DNA from: Negadavirga shengliensis
GTDB lineage: Bacteria > Bacteroidota > Bacteroidia > Cytophagales > Cyclobacteriaceae
DNA: 64,000 nucleotides
Assembly (NCBI RefSeq): GCF_042652345.1
Contig: NZ_JBHSJJ010000024.1
Location: 1 to 64,000 of the forward strand
Direction: 5' to 3'
Shown: positions 42,823 to 51,435 of the stretch, piece by piece
Position numbering within the stretch: position 1 is the stretch's first letter
Layout: the number at the start of each line of letters is the position of its first letter
Notes under the pieces: generated by a model
Told to the model about the DNA's origin: nothing
The model's database searches: none
What the model saw: the letters and a program-made list of their open reading frames with translations, nothing else
Program-made: the position numbers and the translations under genes

Positions 42823-43824
42823 TAAAAAAATATTGATGGCGGACTTCCCGTCGATATGGTAGGGGCAGGCAAATAAGCCTATACTTCCATCATGAAGCCA
42901 GCCCAAGCCTGCTCCTGCCTTAAAATCCGCGGACCCTGAAGGAAAAAAGGTTTTTGCCGCCAGTTTTTTGAGCCCAACGGGTTTTTCCATTCCCGACATG
43001 GGTTGGTGAATTTCAGAAAAATCAGTTGCTATTTGGAGCAGGAAAAGGTCTGCCACATGTTGGTCTTTTTCATTTTTTCCAAAACCAACCATATATACTT
43101 CCCCTCCCGTATCCGTGAAGAGATTGAGATTTTGGTAAGAATGCCATTGTGGGTCTGACCAATTTTCCCTTGGCATCTGGGCCGTGTCCATGCTTTGGAT
43201 AAGGTGAAAAACGCCGCTTCCTTTTTGAAACGTCCGCCATGGGCAAACATAAAAATCAATGTTGCGGCAGTCCCAGTTGGCAACGGCAATGAGGATATGT
43301 TCCCTGACTTTGGTGATCCCCACTGCCCCGGCTGTTACACTTTCGTATTCACCATCCCTGTCGATGACATGCAACGGTTTTATCCATGGTTTTGGTACCT
43401 CTTCGAGGTCATATATGACTACTTTGGAGGTGTTTCTTAAGTGGTTGTCCTCAATGCCCACCGCCAGGTATTGGTCAAAAATCTGAAAACCTCCGGCATG
43501 CCTGTAAGGATCAAGCATTAGGGTGTCTACGGCCACGACTTTGGTGTCATCTCCCAGCTGTGCCAGGGTCATAAACGCAACTTTTGAAGAGCTGCCGGAC
43601 ATGTAGACATAATTTTGGCCATTTTTGCTATAAGGCTGTATGCCCTGCAGGTGGCCCCCGGTTTGGTCAATGTCAAAATTGCCGCGGATCCGGAGCGTAT
43701 TCGCTTCGGAAGCCAGCTGTTCAAAAGCCTTGGGAAAATCATCATTAACAACCCCTTCCGCGGAACCCAAGCTAACAAGCAGCATTTTGGCCATTACCCC
43801 AAGAAAATACAGAAACTCAGCCAT
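42787..43824 (-). CDS. Predicted beta-propeller-like secreted protein of unknown family
   Basis: A 345-residue protein. The first 23 residues (MAEFLYFLGVMAKMLLVSLG) are hydrophobic and may be a signal peptide. The rest has short repeated strands: HLQGIQPYSKNGQNYVYMSG, KVVAVDTLMLDPYRHAGGFQ, YLAVGIEDNHLRNTSKVVIYD, HILIAVANWDCRNIDFYVC, EVYMVGFGKNEKDQHVADLFL and GLGWLHDGSIGLFACPYH. This is a pattern seen in six-bladed propellers of the TolB or phytase-like kind. Conserved-looking Trp-Asp-Cys and Cys-Pro-Tyr segments could form a disulphide. I cannot assign a function. The 3' end overlaps the convergent gene by 36 bases. Confidence 0.65.
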   Translation of the reverse strand: MAEFLYFLGVMAKMLLVSLGSAEGVVNDDFPKAFEQLASEANTLRIRGNFDIDQTGGHLQGIQPYSKNGQNYVYMSGSSSKVAFMTLAQLGDDTKVVAVDTLMLDPYRHAGGFQIFDQYLAVGIEDNHLRNTSKVVIYDLEEVPKPWIKPLHVIDRDGEYESVTAGAVGITKVREHILIAVANWDCRNIDFYVCPWRTFQKGSGVFHLIQSMDTAQMPRENWSDPQWHSYQNLNLFTDTGGEVYMVGFGKNEKDQHVADLFLLQIATDFSEIHQPMSGMEKPVGLKKLAAKTFFPSGSADFKAGAGLGWLHDGSIGLFACPYHIDGKSAINIFLSKPYPHHPAGH

Positions 43825-44043
43825 TTTTATCTGTTTCTAAAGATCAATGGTTCATGCCTTCCCGAAGATAGGGAATGTATCCGTATAGAATGAGGTGGTC
43901 ACGTTCATTTTTCCAAGAAAAACCTTCGTAATACACCAGCATGCTCTTTGGCGGCCAAGTTAGGTTCAGGCGATCAATTCAAACATTGTATTTTTGGGTA
44001 ATCAAGCTGATGAATCGTCACTCTGGAGTTGAGGTAAATTATC

Positions 44044-44658
44044 CTACAATGAGATTAATTTAAAATGATAGTCTGTTTTTTCTGCTTTCAGAGAAGAAAT
44101 CTTCACTTTTAGGTGATAAAACGCTTCTAAAAGCAGGGCACTTTCAAATTCCCCTGCATCAATGGCGGTAAACCCGATCAGTTCTATAAGCTTTTTGACT
44201 TTGAATTTTTCGGGACAATCCTCGCCACAGTAATAGGTTTCTTTGATCACACCCAGGGGATCAGAACCCGGATAATCCAGACCGAGGTTGTTAAAGGCTT
44301 TAAATACCCGTTGATCTCCGGCATGTTTTTTTAACAGGGAGGAGTTGCAGTTGAATCCGGTGGAAAAAATACCATTTGTACAATCGATGATGATTTTGCT
44401 TTCAACCTCCACAGTCGATAAGGCCTGACAGATTTTCTTTAAGGATTTGTTTTCACAACATATGAAAACGACATCGGCGTTTTCGATGGCCTCTTCGTAT
44501 GACAGCATTCTATCGACAGACTTGTTAAAAATTTTCCACTCGATGTCGGTGAATACAAAATTCTTTGTGACTCCATAAAAAACATCCATGCCCCTTGAGA
44601 GATACCTGGTGCCCAAAGTTATTGCTAATTTGGTCTCTCCTAAAATTGCTATATTCAT
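44044..44658 (-). CDS. NAD(P)-binding protein of the F420-dependent NADP reductase type
   Basis: A 204-residue Rossmann protein resembling the NADPH-dependent F420 reductase / ProC-like group. MNIAILGETKLAITLGTRYL is the dinucleotide fold, although the usual Gly-x-Gly-x-x-Gly reads GETKLA, which weakens cofactor binding. ADVVFICCENKS, IIIDCTNGI, RVFKAFNNLGLDYP (family AFN-x-G) and YYCGEDCPEKFKVKKLIELIGFTAIDAG follow. Length is about right. The DNA is more AT-rich than its neighbours and flanked by long AT-rich gaps, hinting at acquisition. A coenzyme F420 system is not expected in Bacteroidota, so the true electron partner is unknown. Confidence 0.72.
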   Translation of the reverse strand: MNIAILGETKLAITLGTRYLSRGMDVFYGVTKNFVFTDIEWKIFNKSVDRMLSYEEAIENADVVFICCENKSLKKICQALSTVEVESKIIIDCTNGIFSTGFNCNSSLLKKHAGDQRVFKAFNNLGLDYPGSDPLGVIKETYYCGEDCPEKFKVKKLIELIGFTAIDAGEFESALLLEAFYHLKVKISSLKAEKTDYHFKLISL

Positions 44659-45047
44659 AATATTCCAAAATGTTTAAATTAACAATACTTGATTTATGTT
44701 CATTGTTTTCAATCCATTGTATTGGAAACTTTGGTGAAATTCACACTGTTTTTATAAAAATTGATATGCAATCACTGTCTTTATTTTTCGTTTTTAGGTG
44801 ATTTAATTGATGAAAATTAGCTATTAATAACATTAATGCAAAATAAATTATTGAAAAACTTTGAAATATTAAATAAAATACAATATAGATATTATGTAAT
44901 CCAAAAATATATTGGTGCAATCTTTTGAGTCCTGGTTCGGCGGCTGTAATCAGCAGACCGGGAAGGTGAAATTTGCCTTTTGGATTAATCTTTGATAGTG
45001 ACAGCATATAGAAAAAAGTTATCATATGTAGAACCCTTTCAATTAAA
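44659..45047. other. AT-rich intergenic region
   Basis: About 390 bases at roughly 70 percent A/T between two divergent genes. A 94-codon minus-strand frame crosses it (44741-45025), but its composition is that of AT-rich noise. The region holds the promoters of both neighbours. No hairpin or known RNA element is seen. Confidence 0.5.
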
Positions 45048-45719
45048 ATGGCGACCTTCAGTTTAAAAATTTTGGATAAAAAGCAGGTGACTCATGACAC
45101 ATTTGCATTCACTGTGGAAAAACCGGAAGGTTATTCCTACAAACCAGGACAGGCGACGGAACTGGGCCTGCTTATGGAAGGGTGGGAAGAGGAAAAGCGT
45201 CCTTTTACTTTCACCAGCCTTCCTGAAGACAAGCATCTTGAGTTTACCATTAAAACCTATCCGGACCATGAGGGGGTCACCAAAAAACTGAGGGATGCCC
45301 AAGTGGGTGACAGGGTGGAAATCGGTGATGCATGGGGAGCCATATCCTATAAAGGTGAGGGCGTATTCATTGCTGGAGGTGCTGGGATTACACCTTTTAT
45401 CGCCATATTTCGACATCTTAACAAGCAGAATGAAGTAGGGAACAACCAGTTGATATTTGCCAACAAAACCGACGATGACATTATTTTATATGATGAATTT
45501 AAATCTATTTTGGGGGATAGGTTTTACAATATCATCGAGAAAGGTGAGCACACCGCTTTCGACAGGGGCTTGATTGATAAAGCCTATTTACAGAAAATGA
45601 TCAATGATTTTAGAAGCCAGCATTTTTATCTCTGTGGCCCTCCTGCTTTTATGGAAGTAGTCCAAGGTGCGTTGAGGGATTTAGGGGCAGACCCGGATTC
45701 TCTGGTATTTGAAAAATAA
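45048..45719 (+). CDS. FAD-binding ferredoxin/flavodoxin reductase-like protein
   Basis: A 223-residue reductase of the ferredoxin-NADP+ reductase superfamily. FAD domain: YSYKPGQATELGLLM and EKRPFTFTSLPED, which carries the Arg-Pro-[FY]-[ST] FAD motif (about residues 51-55). NAD(P) domain: GVFIAGGAGITPFIAIFRHL (about 105-124) and FYLCGPPAFMEVVQGAL near the C terminus. No iron-sulfur domain is attached. It probably transfers electrons from NAD(P)H to a small partner protein in the cytoplasm. It is a single gene; 128 bases follow before the FG-GAP protein gene. Confidence 0.9.
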   Translation: MATFSLKILDKKQVTHDTFAFTVEKPEGYSYKPGQATELGLLMEGWEEEKRPFTFTSLPEDKHLEFTIKTYPDHEGVTKKLRDAQVGDRVEIGDAWGAISYKGEGVFIAGGAGITPFIAIFRHLNKQNEVGNNQLIFANKTDDDIILYDEFKSILGDRFYNIIEKGEHTAFDRGLIDKAYLQKMINDFRSQHFYLCGPPAFMEVVQGALRDLGADPDSLVFEK

Positions 45720-45847
45720 GGAACCAAATGGATGATGCTATCCCTGCTCTGCCGTAGACAGCCGGTTAATAATTTATAGGTTGGTATTCAATATTTTATC
45801 CCAATTTCTTATTTTTAGTATAGTTAACGGCCTTTAGGGTTTGAGCT

Positions 45848-47386
45848 ATGCTGAGAAGGGGGAATGTATTATTGTTTTCTGTGGCGGCTTTTGTTATTCT
45901 GGCAGCCGTGTTTATAGCGAAGCCCGGTGTTTCCCTGCATAATCGAGCAGAATCCCACAAAAAAGATATATCCGGTGAGCTGGCATGGTCACTGTACTTG
46001 CCTCACCTGGGAACCTTTTCTTCGCCCCGGGTGGCAGATCTCAATGGTGATGGGGTAGGAGACATCATTGTGGGTATGGGAAGGCTGGAGTTTCAGGCCA
46101 CTGATACTGCGGTGGTAGCCTTGGATGGAAAGCTCGGTACCATTCTCTGGAGCCTACCGGCCAGTGATCATATTTTCGGTTCCGCACTGCTGATGGATAT
46201 TGATGGGGACGGGGTTCAGGATGTAGTCATTGGTGGCCGGTCAGCCAACCTGTTTGCCGTCAACGGAAAAACGGGGGAATTGATTTGGGAGTTTGCCAAA
46301 GAGCACTTGCGGCCATTGATACAGAAAAAATACTTTAACTTTTACAATCCTCAACTCATTCCTGACCAAACCGGGGATGGTTTGGCCGATATTCTGGTTT
46401 CCAACGGAGGAGATGTATTGAAGGTGCCTTATGATGAGGACCGGCCTGTGGGGCACCTGATGACGATCGATGCTTCCAACGGCCATATCATAGGAGAAGC
46501 TCCCATGCCAGACGGCAAAGAGACTTACCATTCCATAGCGCTTTCTCCCGGCGATAAAGTGGAAGAGATCGAAGTGGTGTTCGGAACAGGAGGGGAGACT
46601 GTTGGGGGGAGTTTGTATGTATGCGGTCTCAGAGAAGTATTGAAAGGCGATTTATCCAAGGCCATCAAATTGGCTGAAAGTCCTCATAAAGGTTTTATCG
46701 CCCCTGTGGCCTGGGTAGACATCTTGGGTGACGGGCGCTACAGCATCATAGCATGCGGTGTGGAAGGTACGGTATATGCTTTTGAAGGAAAGACCAAAAA
46801 ACAGCTTTGGAAGTATCAGGTTCAGGGAACTGAAATGTATGCTTCAGTAGGGGTGGGTAACTTTTTTAAAGGAGGGCCTTTGGATTTTTTTATCACGGCC
46901 AACAAAGGGTTTTGGCCATTCTTTTCCCAGTCGACACACATCCTGGTAGAAGGCCACAAAGGCCGGGTGCGGTTTGAAGAAACTTTTGGAGAGTTTCAAA
47001 CCAGTTCGCCATTGGCATATGATGTGAACCATGACGGGTTGGATGAGGTCATTATGAGTGTAAACCTTGAAGGGAAAGAGGCAGAAAGGAAAGTCTTTAC
47101 CAATTCAATTTGGGTGGTGGATTTTGCCAATAAACAAAAGTACGAACTGATCCCGCCTTTACCCGGTCATAACAATTCTTCCACTCCCTGGGTGGGAGAT
47201 TTGGATAATGACGGCTATTTGGATGTGGTTTTTTGTCACAGCGACAATCTTTACCATACCTACGCTTTTGATGGCATGCAGATCAATATGGTGAAAACCA
47301 ACATCCCCATACGGCAACCCGTCAAATGGGGCGCCTATATGGGGAGCAGGTATGATGGCCGGTACGGAACCTGGCCTATGGAATAA
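45848..47386 (+). CDS. Membrane-anchored FG-GAP/PQQ-like propeller protein
   Basis: A 512-residue protein with an N-terminal membrane anchor (VLLFSVAAFVILAAVFIA, about 7-24) and a large extracytoplasmic propeller. It contains FG-GAP calcium loops (VADLNGDGVGDIIVGMG, LMDIDGDGVQDVVIGG, YDVNHDGLDEVIMS, VGDLDNDGYLDVVFC) mixed with PQQ-propeller-like segments (VALDGKLGTILWSLPASDH, FAVNGKTGELIWEFAKEH). Such proteins bind Ca2+ and often oligosaccharides; the role here is unknown. The C-terminal PVKWGAYMGSRYDGRYG segment closes the propeller. A shorter relative is in the sugar operon at 24492. It converges on the DUF302 gene with an 8-base gap. Confidence 0.85.
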   Translation: MLRRGNVLLFSVAAFVILAAVFIAKPGVSLHNRAESHKKDISGELAWSLYLPHLGTFSSPRVADLNGDGVGDIIVGMGRLEFQATDTAVVALDGKLGTILWSLPASDHIFGSALLMDIDGDGVQDVVIGGRSANLFAVNGKTGELIWEFAKEHLRPLIQKKYFNFYNPQLIPDQTGDGLADILVSNGGDVLKVPYDEDRPVGHLMTIDASNGHIIGEAPMPDGKETYHSIALSPGDKVEEIEVVFGTGGETVGGSLYVCGLREVLKGDLSKAIKLAESPHKGFIAPVAWVDILGDGRYSIIACGVEGTVYAFEGKTKKQLWKYQVQGTEMYASVGVGNFFKGGPLDFFITANKGFWPFFSQSTHILVEGHKGRVRFEETFGEFQTSSPLAYDVNHDGLDEVIMSVNLEGKEAERKVFTNSIWVVDFANKQKYELIPPLPGHNNSSTPWVGDLDNDGYLDVVFCHSDNLYHTYAFDGMQINMVKTNIPIRQPVKWGAYMGSRYDGRYGTWPME

Positions 47387-47394
47387 TAGTTGGA

Positions 47395-47787
47395 TTACTG
47401 GATTTGATCTACTACTCTTCTGAGTTTTTCACCGATTTCTTTTGCCAATGGAACGATTGCATCATTGCCTACTGGTACCATGGCGGCCTCTGGGTTTATG
47501 GCGGAGACTTCCATATTTCCATCCTCCATCTCCCTGATGGTTACATTGCAGGGCAACATAGCACTCATGTTAGGATCTATGCTCAGTACCTTGTCGGCGA
47601 AACCTGGATTACAGGCTCCCAGAATCAGCATAGGTTTATAGTCCTTGTCCAGCTTTTTCTTCATGGTGGCCTGTATGTCAATTTCCGTCAGTATGCCAAA
47701 ACCTTCTGTCTGAAGGGCAGCGGTGACTTTATCCTTTAATTGGGAAAAAGACTGTGGGGTAAGTGTTTTACTGATGTGATATGTCAT
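47395..47787 (-). CDS. DUF302-domain protein
   Basis: A 130-residue cytoplasmic protein of the DUF302 family: FSQLKDKVTAALQTEGFGIL, TEIDIQATMKKKLDKDYKPM, LILGACNPGFADKVLSIDP, MLPCNVTIREMEDG and VSAINPEAAM. The Cys in GACNPG and the Cys in LPCNV are typical conserved positions. The family occurs near sulfur and heavy-metal genes, but no such gene is adjacent and no function is proven. The start at ATG 47785-47787 gives the usual length; a longer frame adds 16 residues. It lies between the end of the FG-GAP gene and the start-side of nothing else; the serpin gene ends 97 bases upstream. Confidence 0.9.
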   Translation of the reverse strand: MTYHISKTLTPQSFSQLKDKVTAALQTEGFGILTEIDIQATMKKKLDKDYKPMLILGACNPGFADKVLSIDPNMSAMLPCNVTIREMEDGNMEVSAINPEAAMVPVGNDAIVPLAKEIGEKLRRVVDQIQ

Positions 47788-47884
47788 TGCTTCGGAATTT
47801 GGTGTACGAACAAATTTATAGCATCTCCACAGCAATCATTGTGACAAATGACACACAGTTTCCATGACGGATTTGGAAAGCCAT

Positions 47885-49138
47885 TTACTCAAGGAGTTGG
47901 GGATTGCCCAGTTTACCCATAAACAGGATGGCACCGCTGTGGTTTTCCTGTATAAAGAAAACAAAAGGCTTATCCAGAACAAAAGGACGAGGGGTGTGCG
48001 GGCCAGCCGAAACGAGGCCCACTTCCACAGCGGTAGCAGCCGCGGCCTCGGTGCCTTTTTCGTCTACTTCGATGATGGCATCATGGATGACCCTGCTGAT
48101 ATACATCGGTTCTGTGGGGTGATCAAAGAGTTTTGTGAAGTTTTCCGGATCAGGAGCAAATGGTTTTTTCAGCCCCATGTCAATAAGATCTTCCTTCATA
48201 TTGTCCATTTTATAACTCATTTTGAACTTGGGCATTTTAAGAATAAAGTTGGCTTCCTGGGCATTCTCCCGCCATTTCTCCAGGTCCTCAAAAGTAAAAC
48301 CGGCCACCAACTCGTCTAGATTATGGGATTCAGCAGTGATGATGCCCATATTGTATTGTCCGGTGCTGTAAGGAATCTCGAGGTACTGCAAATCACCTTC
48401 ACTGTAATGCCTGAAAGCGGAGGCCCCCTCCATTTGCATCATATCAACTTGCACCTGCTGGGAAGGACTGACATGAAAAGGTGCTTTTTGTGTTTTCGAA
48501 GCTTGAAAACGGTATTTCCAGTCCCCCTTGAAATATATGGCATTGACCAGGTACATCACAGCATTCGCGGGAATTTGGTCTATCAAATCTTTGATGAGGC
48601 CGTGAGTTTTGGCCTCTACCCATTGGTTGATGATATTGGGAGACTGTGGATTGAGCATATCCAGCCCTGCCACTTCAGCTTGATAATAGTTGGTCACAGA
48701 TTCCTTGAAGGCAGGATGAACCTCAAATTCCTGTTTGTACCAGATGGCATTTGCAATGGACATCTTAACTTTTGGGTCGACATCAAGCAAGAACTGCGTG
48801 AGTTCTTTTGCCGCTTTGTTGGCCTCTTCCAAACTCATGCCCTCATAACGAAGCAGGGCCACAAACTCATCCAACACCTCTCCTTCATTCCCGTTCATGG
48901 CCATAGACAATGCCTGATGAATGCTGTAGGGGCTATAAAACTGATTGGGATGACCGGCTTCCTGCAGTTGATGAAAAAGGTCGATAGCAAATTGGGAACT
49001 GCTGAATACCATTTCTTTTTCATAGGCCTGTAAAGTCCTGAGATTGGGGGTGATGTTTTCGTCCTGAGCGCCTCCCCAATCACAGGAAACCAGGTAAAAG
49101 GAGACGGATACCAGAATTAAATTATACCACTTTTTCAT
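47885..49138 (-). CDS. Serpin-family protease inhibitor lipoprotein
   Basis: A 417-residue serpin with a lipoprotein signal (MKKWYNLILVSVSFYLVSC, Cys19) that predicts anchoring in the outer membrane. Family marks are FYSPYSIHQALSMAMNG (breach/shutter), IWYKQEFEVHPAF, LVNAIYFKGDWKYRF and IPYSTGQYNMGII. The hinge EKGTEAAAATAVEV has the small residues that allow loop insertion, so it should be inhibitory. FVLDKPFVFFIQENHSGAILFMGKL is the C-terminal signature. Counting from Glu of the hinge as P17 gives Val at P1 and Ser at P1', hinting at elastase-like target proteases; this is inference. It is a single gene. Bacterial serpins are scattered, so horizontal gain is plausible. Confidence 0.94.
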   Translation of the reverse strand: MKKWYNLILVSVSFYLVSCDWGGAQDENITPNLRTLQAYEKEMVFSSSQFAIDLFHQLQEAGHPNQFYSPYSIHQALSMAMNGNEGEVLDEFVALLRYEGMSLEEANKAAKELTQFLLDVDPKVKMSIANAIWYKQEFEVHPAFKESVTNYYQAEVAGLDMLNPQSPNIINQWVEAKTHGLIKDLIDQIPANAVMYLVNAIYFKGDWKYRFQASKTQKAPFHVSPSQQVQVDMMQMEGASAFRHYSEGDLQYLEIPYSTGQYNMGIITAESHNLDELVAGFTFEDLEKWRENAQEANFILKMPKFKMSYKMDNMKEDLIDMGLKKPFAPDPENFTKLFDHPTEPMYISRVIHDAIIEVDEKGTEAAAATAVEVGLVSAGPHTPRPFVLDKPFVFFIQENHSGAILFMGKLGNPQLLE

Positions 49139-49346
49139 GAGTTATAGTTATTTGGGTTAATACTGCCCTCTATACGTGGCTTGGTTTGATTTTGCTACAG
49201 GGAATCGGGAAATTTTCGGCAGATGTCATAATTGCCCCACTAAATTGTCGCATTTTCACCATATGCAGTCAGCATGAAATATTTTATTTTAGTTAAGTGA
49301 TTTTTTGAAATAACGATGTGTACCCACTAAATTTATCTTGACAGCT

Positions 49347-49811
49347 ATGACCATAAAAATCTACTCGTATTTGAATTTTGCAGGAAATGCGGAAGAAGCG
49401 TTTAATTTCTATAAATCCGTCTTTGGAGGGGAATTCGACAGTGTCGTGCGCTTTAAAGACATGCCCATGGAAGGAACTGACCAATTGTCCGACGACGAAT
49501 TGAACAAAATCATGCATATTGGGTTGCCCATTGGAGAAGATAGCCTCCTTATGGCCAGCGATGTACTTGAGTCTATGGGGCAAAAAATTAAAATGGGAAA
49601 CAATTTCTATATCTACGTGTCCGCTCCCACCAGACAGGAAACGGAAAGGCTGTACAAAGGTTTATCTGTCAACGGCAGTATAGAAATGCCTTTGACCAAG
49701 GTGCCTTGGGGGACTTATTTTGGTATGTTTGAGGACCATTTTGGCATCAAATGGATGGTGAGCTATGATTATTGTCCTGAACTTGGTTGGGGAGAAGCTA
49801 TCCCGACCTGA
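49347..49811 (+). CDS. VOC-family (PhnB/glyoxalase-like) protein
   Basis: A 154-residue protein of the PhnB-like branch of the vicinal oxygen chelate superfamily. It has two beta-alpha-beta-beta-beta halves: IYSYLNFAGNAEEAFNFYKSVFGGEF and HIGLPIGEDSLLMASDV in the first, NFYIYVSAPTRQETERLYKGL and VPWGTYFGMFEDHFGIKWMVSYD in the second. These proteins bind a divalent metal or none; the substrate is unknown, and several are stress-related or antibiotic-binding. ATG 49347 starts the first strand (TTG 49338 is an alternative). It is a single gene, separated from DoxX by 224 bases that carry repeat modules. Confidence 0.9.
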   Translation: MTIKIYSYLNFAGNAEEAFNFYKSVFGGEFDSVVRFKDMPMEGTDQLSDDELNKIMHIGLPIGEDSLLMASDVLESMGQKIKMGNNFYIYVSAPTRQETERLYKGLSVNGSIEMPLTKVPWGTYFGMFEDHFGIKWMVSYDYCPELGWGEAIPT

Positions 49812-49886
49812 GGAGGGGGACGTTTTTATTGTTTTAAGGTGGTTGTCATTGTTGTCGTGGTGGGGGAGTGGAATTTGGTTGTGTCT

Positions 49887-50040
49887 AAGCTATCCCGATT
49901 TGGGTGTGGGACAAGTTGTGACCATTGAAAAGAAAATATAATCATATGAAATCGAGCATGACGAGATCGTCACGCAGTGGGATGATTACAATAGGCTTGG
50001 TTCCATATGACCGCTAAAAAACAAATTATAAACACATGAA
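49887..50040. repeat. Composite repeat: modules A and D split by a TIR-bearing insert
   Basis: AAGCTATCCCGAT..ACAAGTTGTGACCATTG (49887-49927, module A) resembles 54071-54112. AAAAAACAAATTATAAACAC (from 50016, module D) resembles 54113-54132, where A and D are adjacent. Here they are separated by about 85 bases that include a 69-bp segment (49942-50010) with 10-bp terminal inverted repeats TCATATGAAA / TTCCATATGA (one mismatch) and the 39-bp module shared with 36405-36443. The simplest reading is insertion of a small non-autonomous element. DoxX starts inside the right end at 50036. Confidence 0.6.
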
Positions 50041-50470
50041 ACCATTGATGGATTGGCTATTCAATACCCGCAGTGCCGATAAGACGGGGGATTGGGGATT
50101 GTTGGCTTTGCGGCTGCTTTTTGGCCTTCCGCTCAGCATACGGCATGGTTGGCCCACTTTGATAGATTGGTGGAGAGGAAAAATCAGCTATCCCGATCCT
50201 TTGGGGTTGGGGGAAAATCTGACCATGCTGGTGATGGGCAGCGTTGAAGCCATCTGTCCAGTTTTTGTGATTATGGGTCTTTTTACGCGGGTTGTCGCTT
50301 TTTTTGTGGCTTTTGGTTTTGTTGTCGCCGTATTGATTGCCCATGCATCGGATCCATTTGGTGTCAGGGAATTGGCCTATATGTACATGTCGGGGTTTCT
50401 CGCTGTGTTTTTATTGGGACCGGGGAAGTTTTCAGCAGATAATTATTTGAGTAAGAGCTCAGGAAGATAA
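50036..50470 (+). CDS. DoxX-family membrane protein
   Basis: A 144-residue protein with four membrane helices: LLALRLLFGLPLSIRHGWPTL, LTMLVMGSVEAICPVFVIMG, RVVAFFVAFGFVVAVLIAHA and YMYMSGFLAVFLLGPGKFSA. This is the DoxX/SURF4-like layout, including the conserved LRLxFG start and the final GPGxxSxD segment. Some DoxX proteins take part in thiosulfate oxidation or redox complexes (with SseA and SodA in mycobacteria); no partner is adjacent here. The start codon lies within module D of the repeat described at 49887-50040, so its leader may have been changed by that insertion. Confidence 0.92.
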   Translation: MKPLMDWLFNTRSADKTGDWGLLALRLLFGLPLSIRHGWPTLIDWWRGKISYPDPLGLGENLTMLVMGSVEAICPVFVIMGLFTRVVAFFVAFGFVVAVLIAHASDPFGVRELAYMYMSGFLAVFLLGPGKFSADNYLSKSSGR

Positions 50471-50555
50471 ACGCTCTCTTTTCCGGCCTACCGGAAGTCT
50501 GGCATTTTTTCTGTGATAGACCCCGGTAACCATAGTATTCCGGTAGGTTTCATAG

Positions 50556-51290
50556 ATGGGCACAAAGAACAAAACACATATCGGTACTTCCGGGTGGCAT
50601 TATAAGCACTGGATAGGCACTTTTTATCCAGAGGATACGAAAGAGAAGGATCAGTTGGCCTATTACGTGAAACACTTCAACACTGTTGAAATCAATAATC
50701 CTTTTTATCGGATTCCTTCCCCAAAAACCTTTGAAAAATGGAAGGAATCAGTTCCTGCGGATTTCCTGTTTTCCGTTAAGGGTAACCGACACTTCACCCA
50801 TCTGAAGAAATTGAACGCGGATCAGAAGGTAATGGACCGTTTTTTTTCAAACGTGGATAAATTGGGAAAGAAAACCGGCCCTGTTCTTTTTCAACTGCCT
50901 CCCGGCTGGAACATCAATACCGGGCGGCTGCAGTCATTTCTTAAAAGACTTCCCTCCGGGCATCGCTATACCTTTGAATTCCGGAACGAAACCTGGTACG
51001 ATGAGGAGGTTTATGAGGTGCTGACGAAATACAACTGCGCTTTTTGTATCTATGAACTTGGCGGACACCATTCTCCCCTGCAGGTCACAGCGGATTTTGT
51101 GTATATCCGCTTACATGGGCCTGGAGGGAAGTACCAGGGCAGTTACTCTGAAGCAAAGCTTAAAGAATGGGCCGACCGCTGTCGGGAATGGCAGAAGGAA
51201 AGTAAAGAGGTCTATGTTTATTTTGACAACGACCAATCGGGTTACGCGGCATTTAATGCGAAGGATCTGAAGGAAATGGTGGAAAAATGA
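50556..51290 (+). CDS. DUF72-domain protein (YecE-like)
   Basis: A 244-residue TIM-barrel protein of the DUF72 family: HIGTSGWHYKHWIGTFYPEDT at the start, FNTVEINNPFYRIPSPKTFEKW, FLFSVKGNRHFTHLKKL, GPVLFQLPPGW, YTFEFRNETWYDEEVYEVL, VYIRLHGPGGKYQGSY and YVYFDNDQSGYAAFNA. The family is common in bacteria and its biochemical role is not established. Complete length. It lies 86 bases after DoxX on the same strand, possibly one unit, and 145 bases before the permease gene. Confidence 0.95.
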   Translation: MGTKNKTHIGTSGWHYKHWIGTFYPEDTKEKDQLAYYVKHFNTVEINNPFYRIPSPKTFEKWKESVPADFLFSVKGNRHFTHLKKLNADQKVMDRFFSNVDKLGKKTGPVLFQLPPGWNINTGRLQSFLKRLPSGHRYTFEFRNETWYDEEVYEVLTKYNCAFCIYELGGHHSPLQVTADFVYIRLHGPGGKYQGSYSEAKLKEWADRCREWQKESKEVYVYFDNDQSGYAAFNAKDLKEMVEK

Positions 51291-51435
51291 CCGCAGACGG
51301 ACAAAATTGTTCGATAAGTGAATAAAAATTGGAAAGGAAACGGCTTTTCCGGGGGAATCCAGGTCTTTTAGGGATGGCGTAAAATTGGGGAGAGGAGTAA
51401 GCCCATCGTGATCCTCAATCCAAATGTGAAATAGT

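Noticed and set aside
44741..45025. 94-codon minus-strand ORF in the AT-rich gap
   Set aside because: Its residues are dominated by Ile, Phe, Tyr, Leu and Asn as expected from AT-rich noise, no motif or start signal is visible, and it would occupy the promoter region of two divergent genes.
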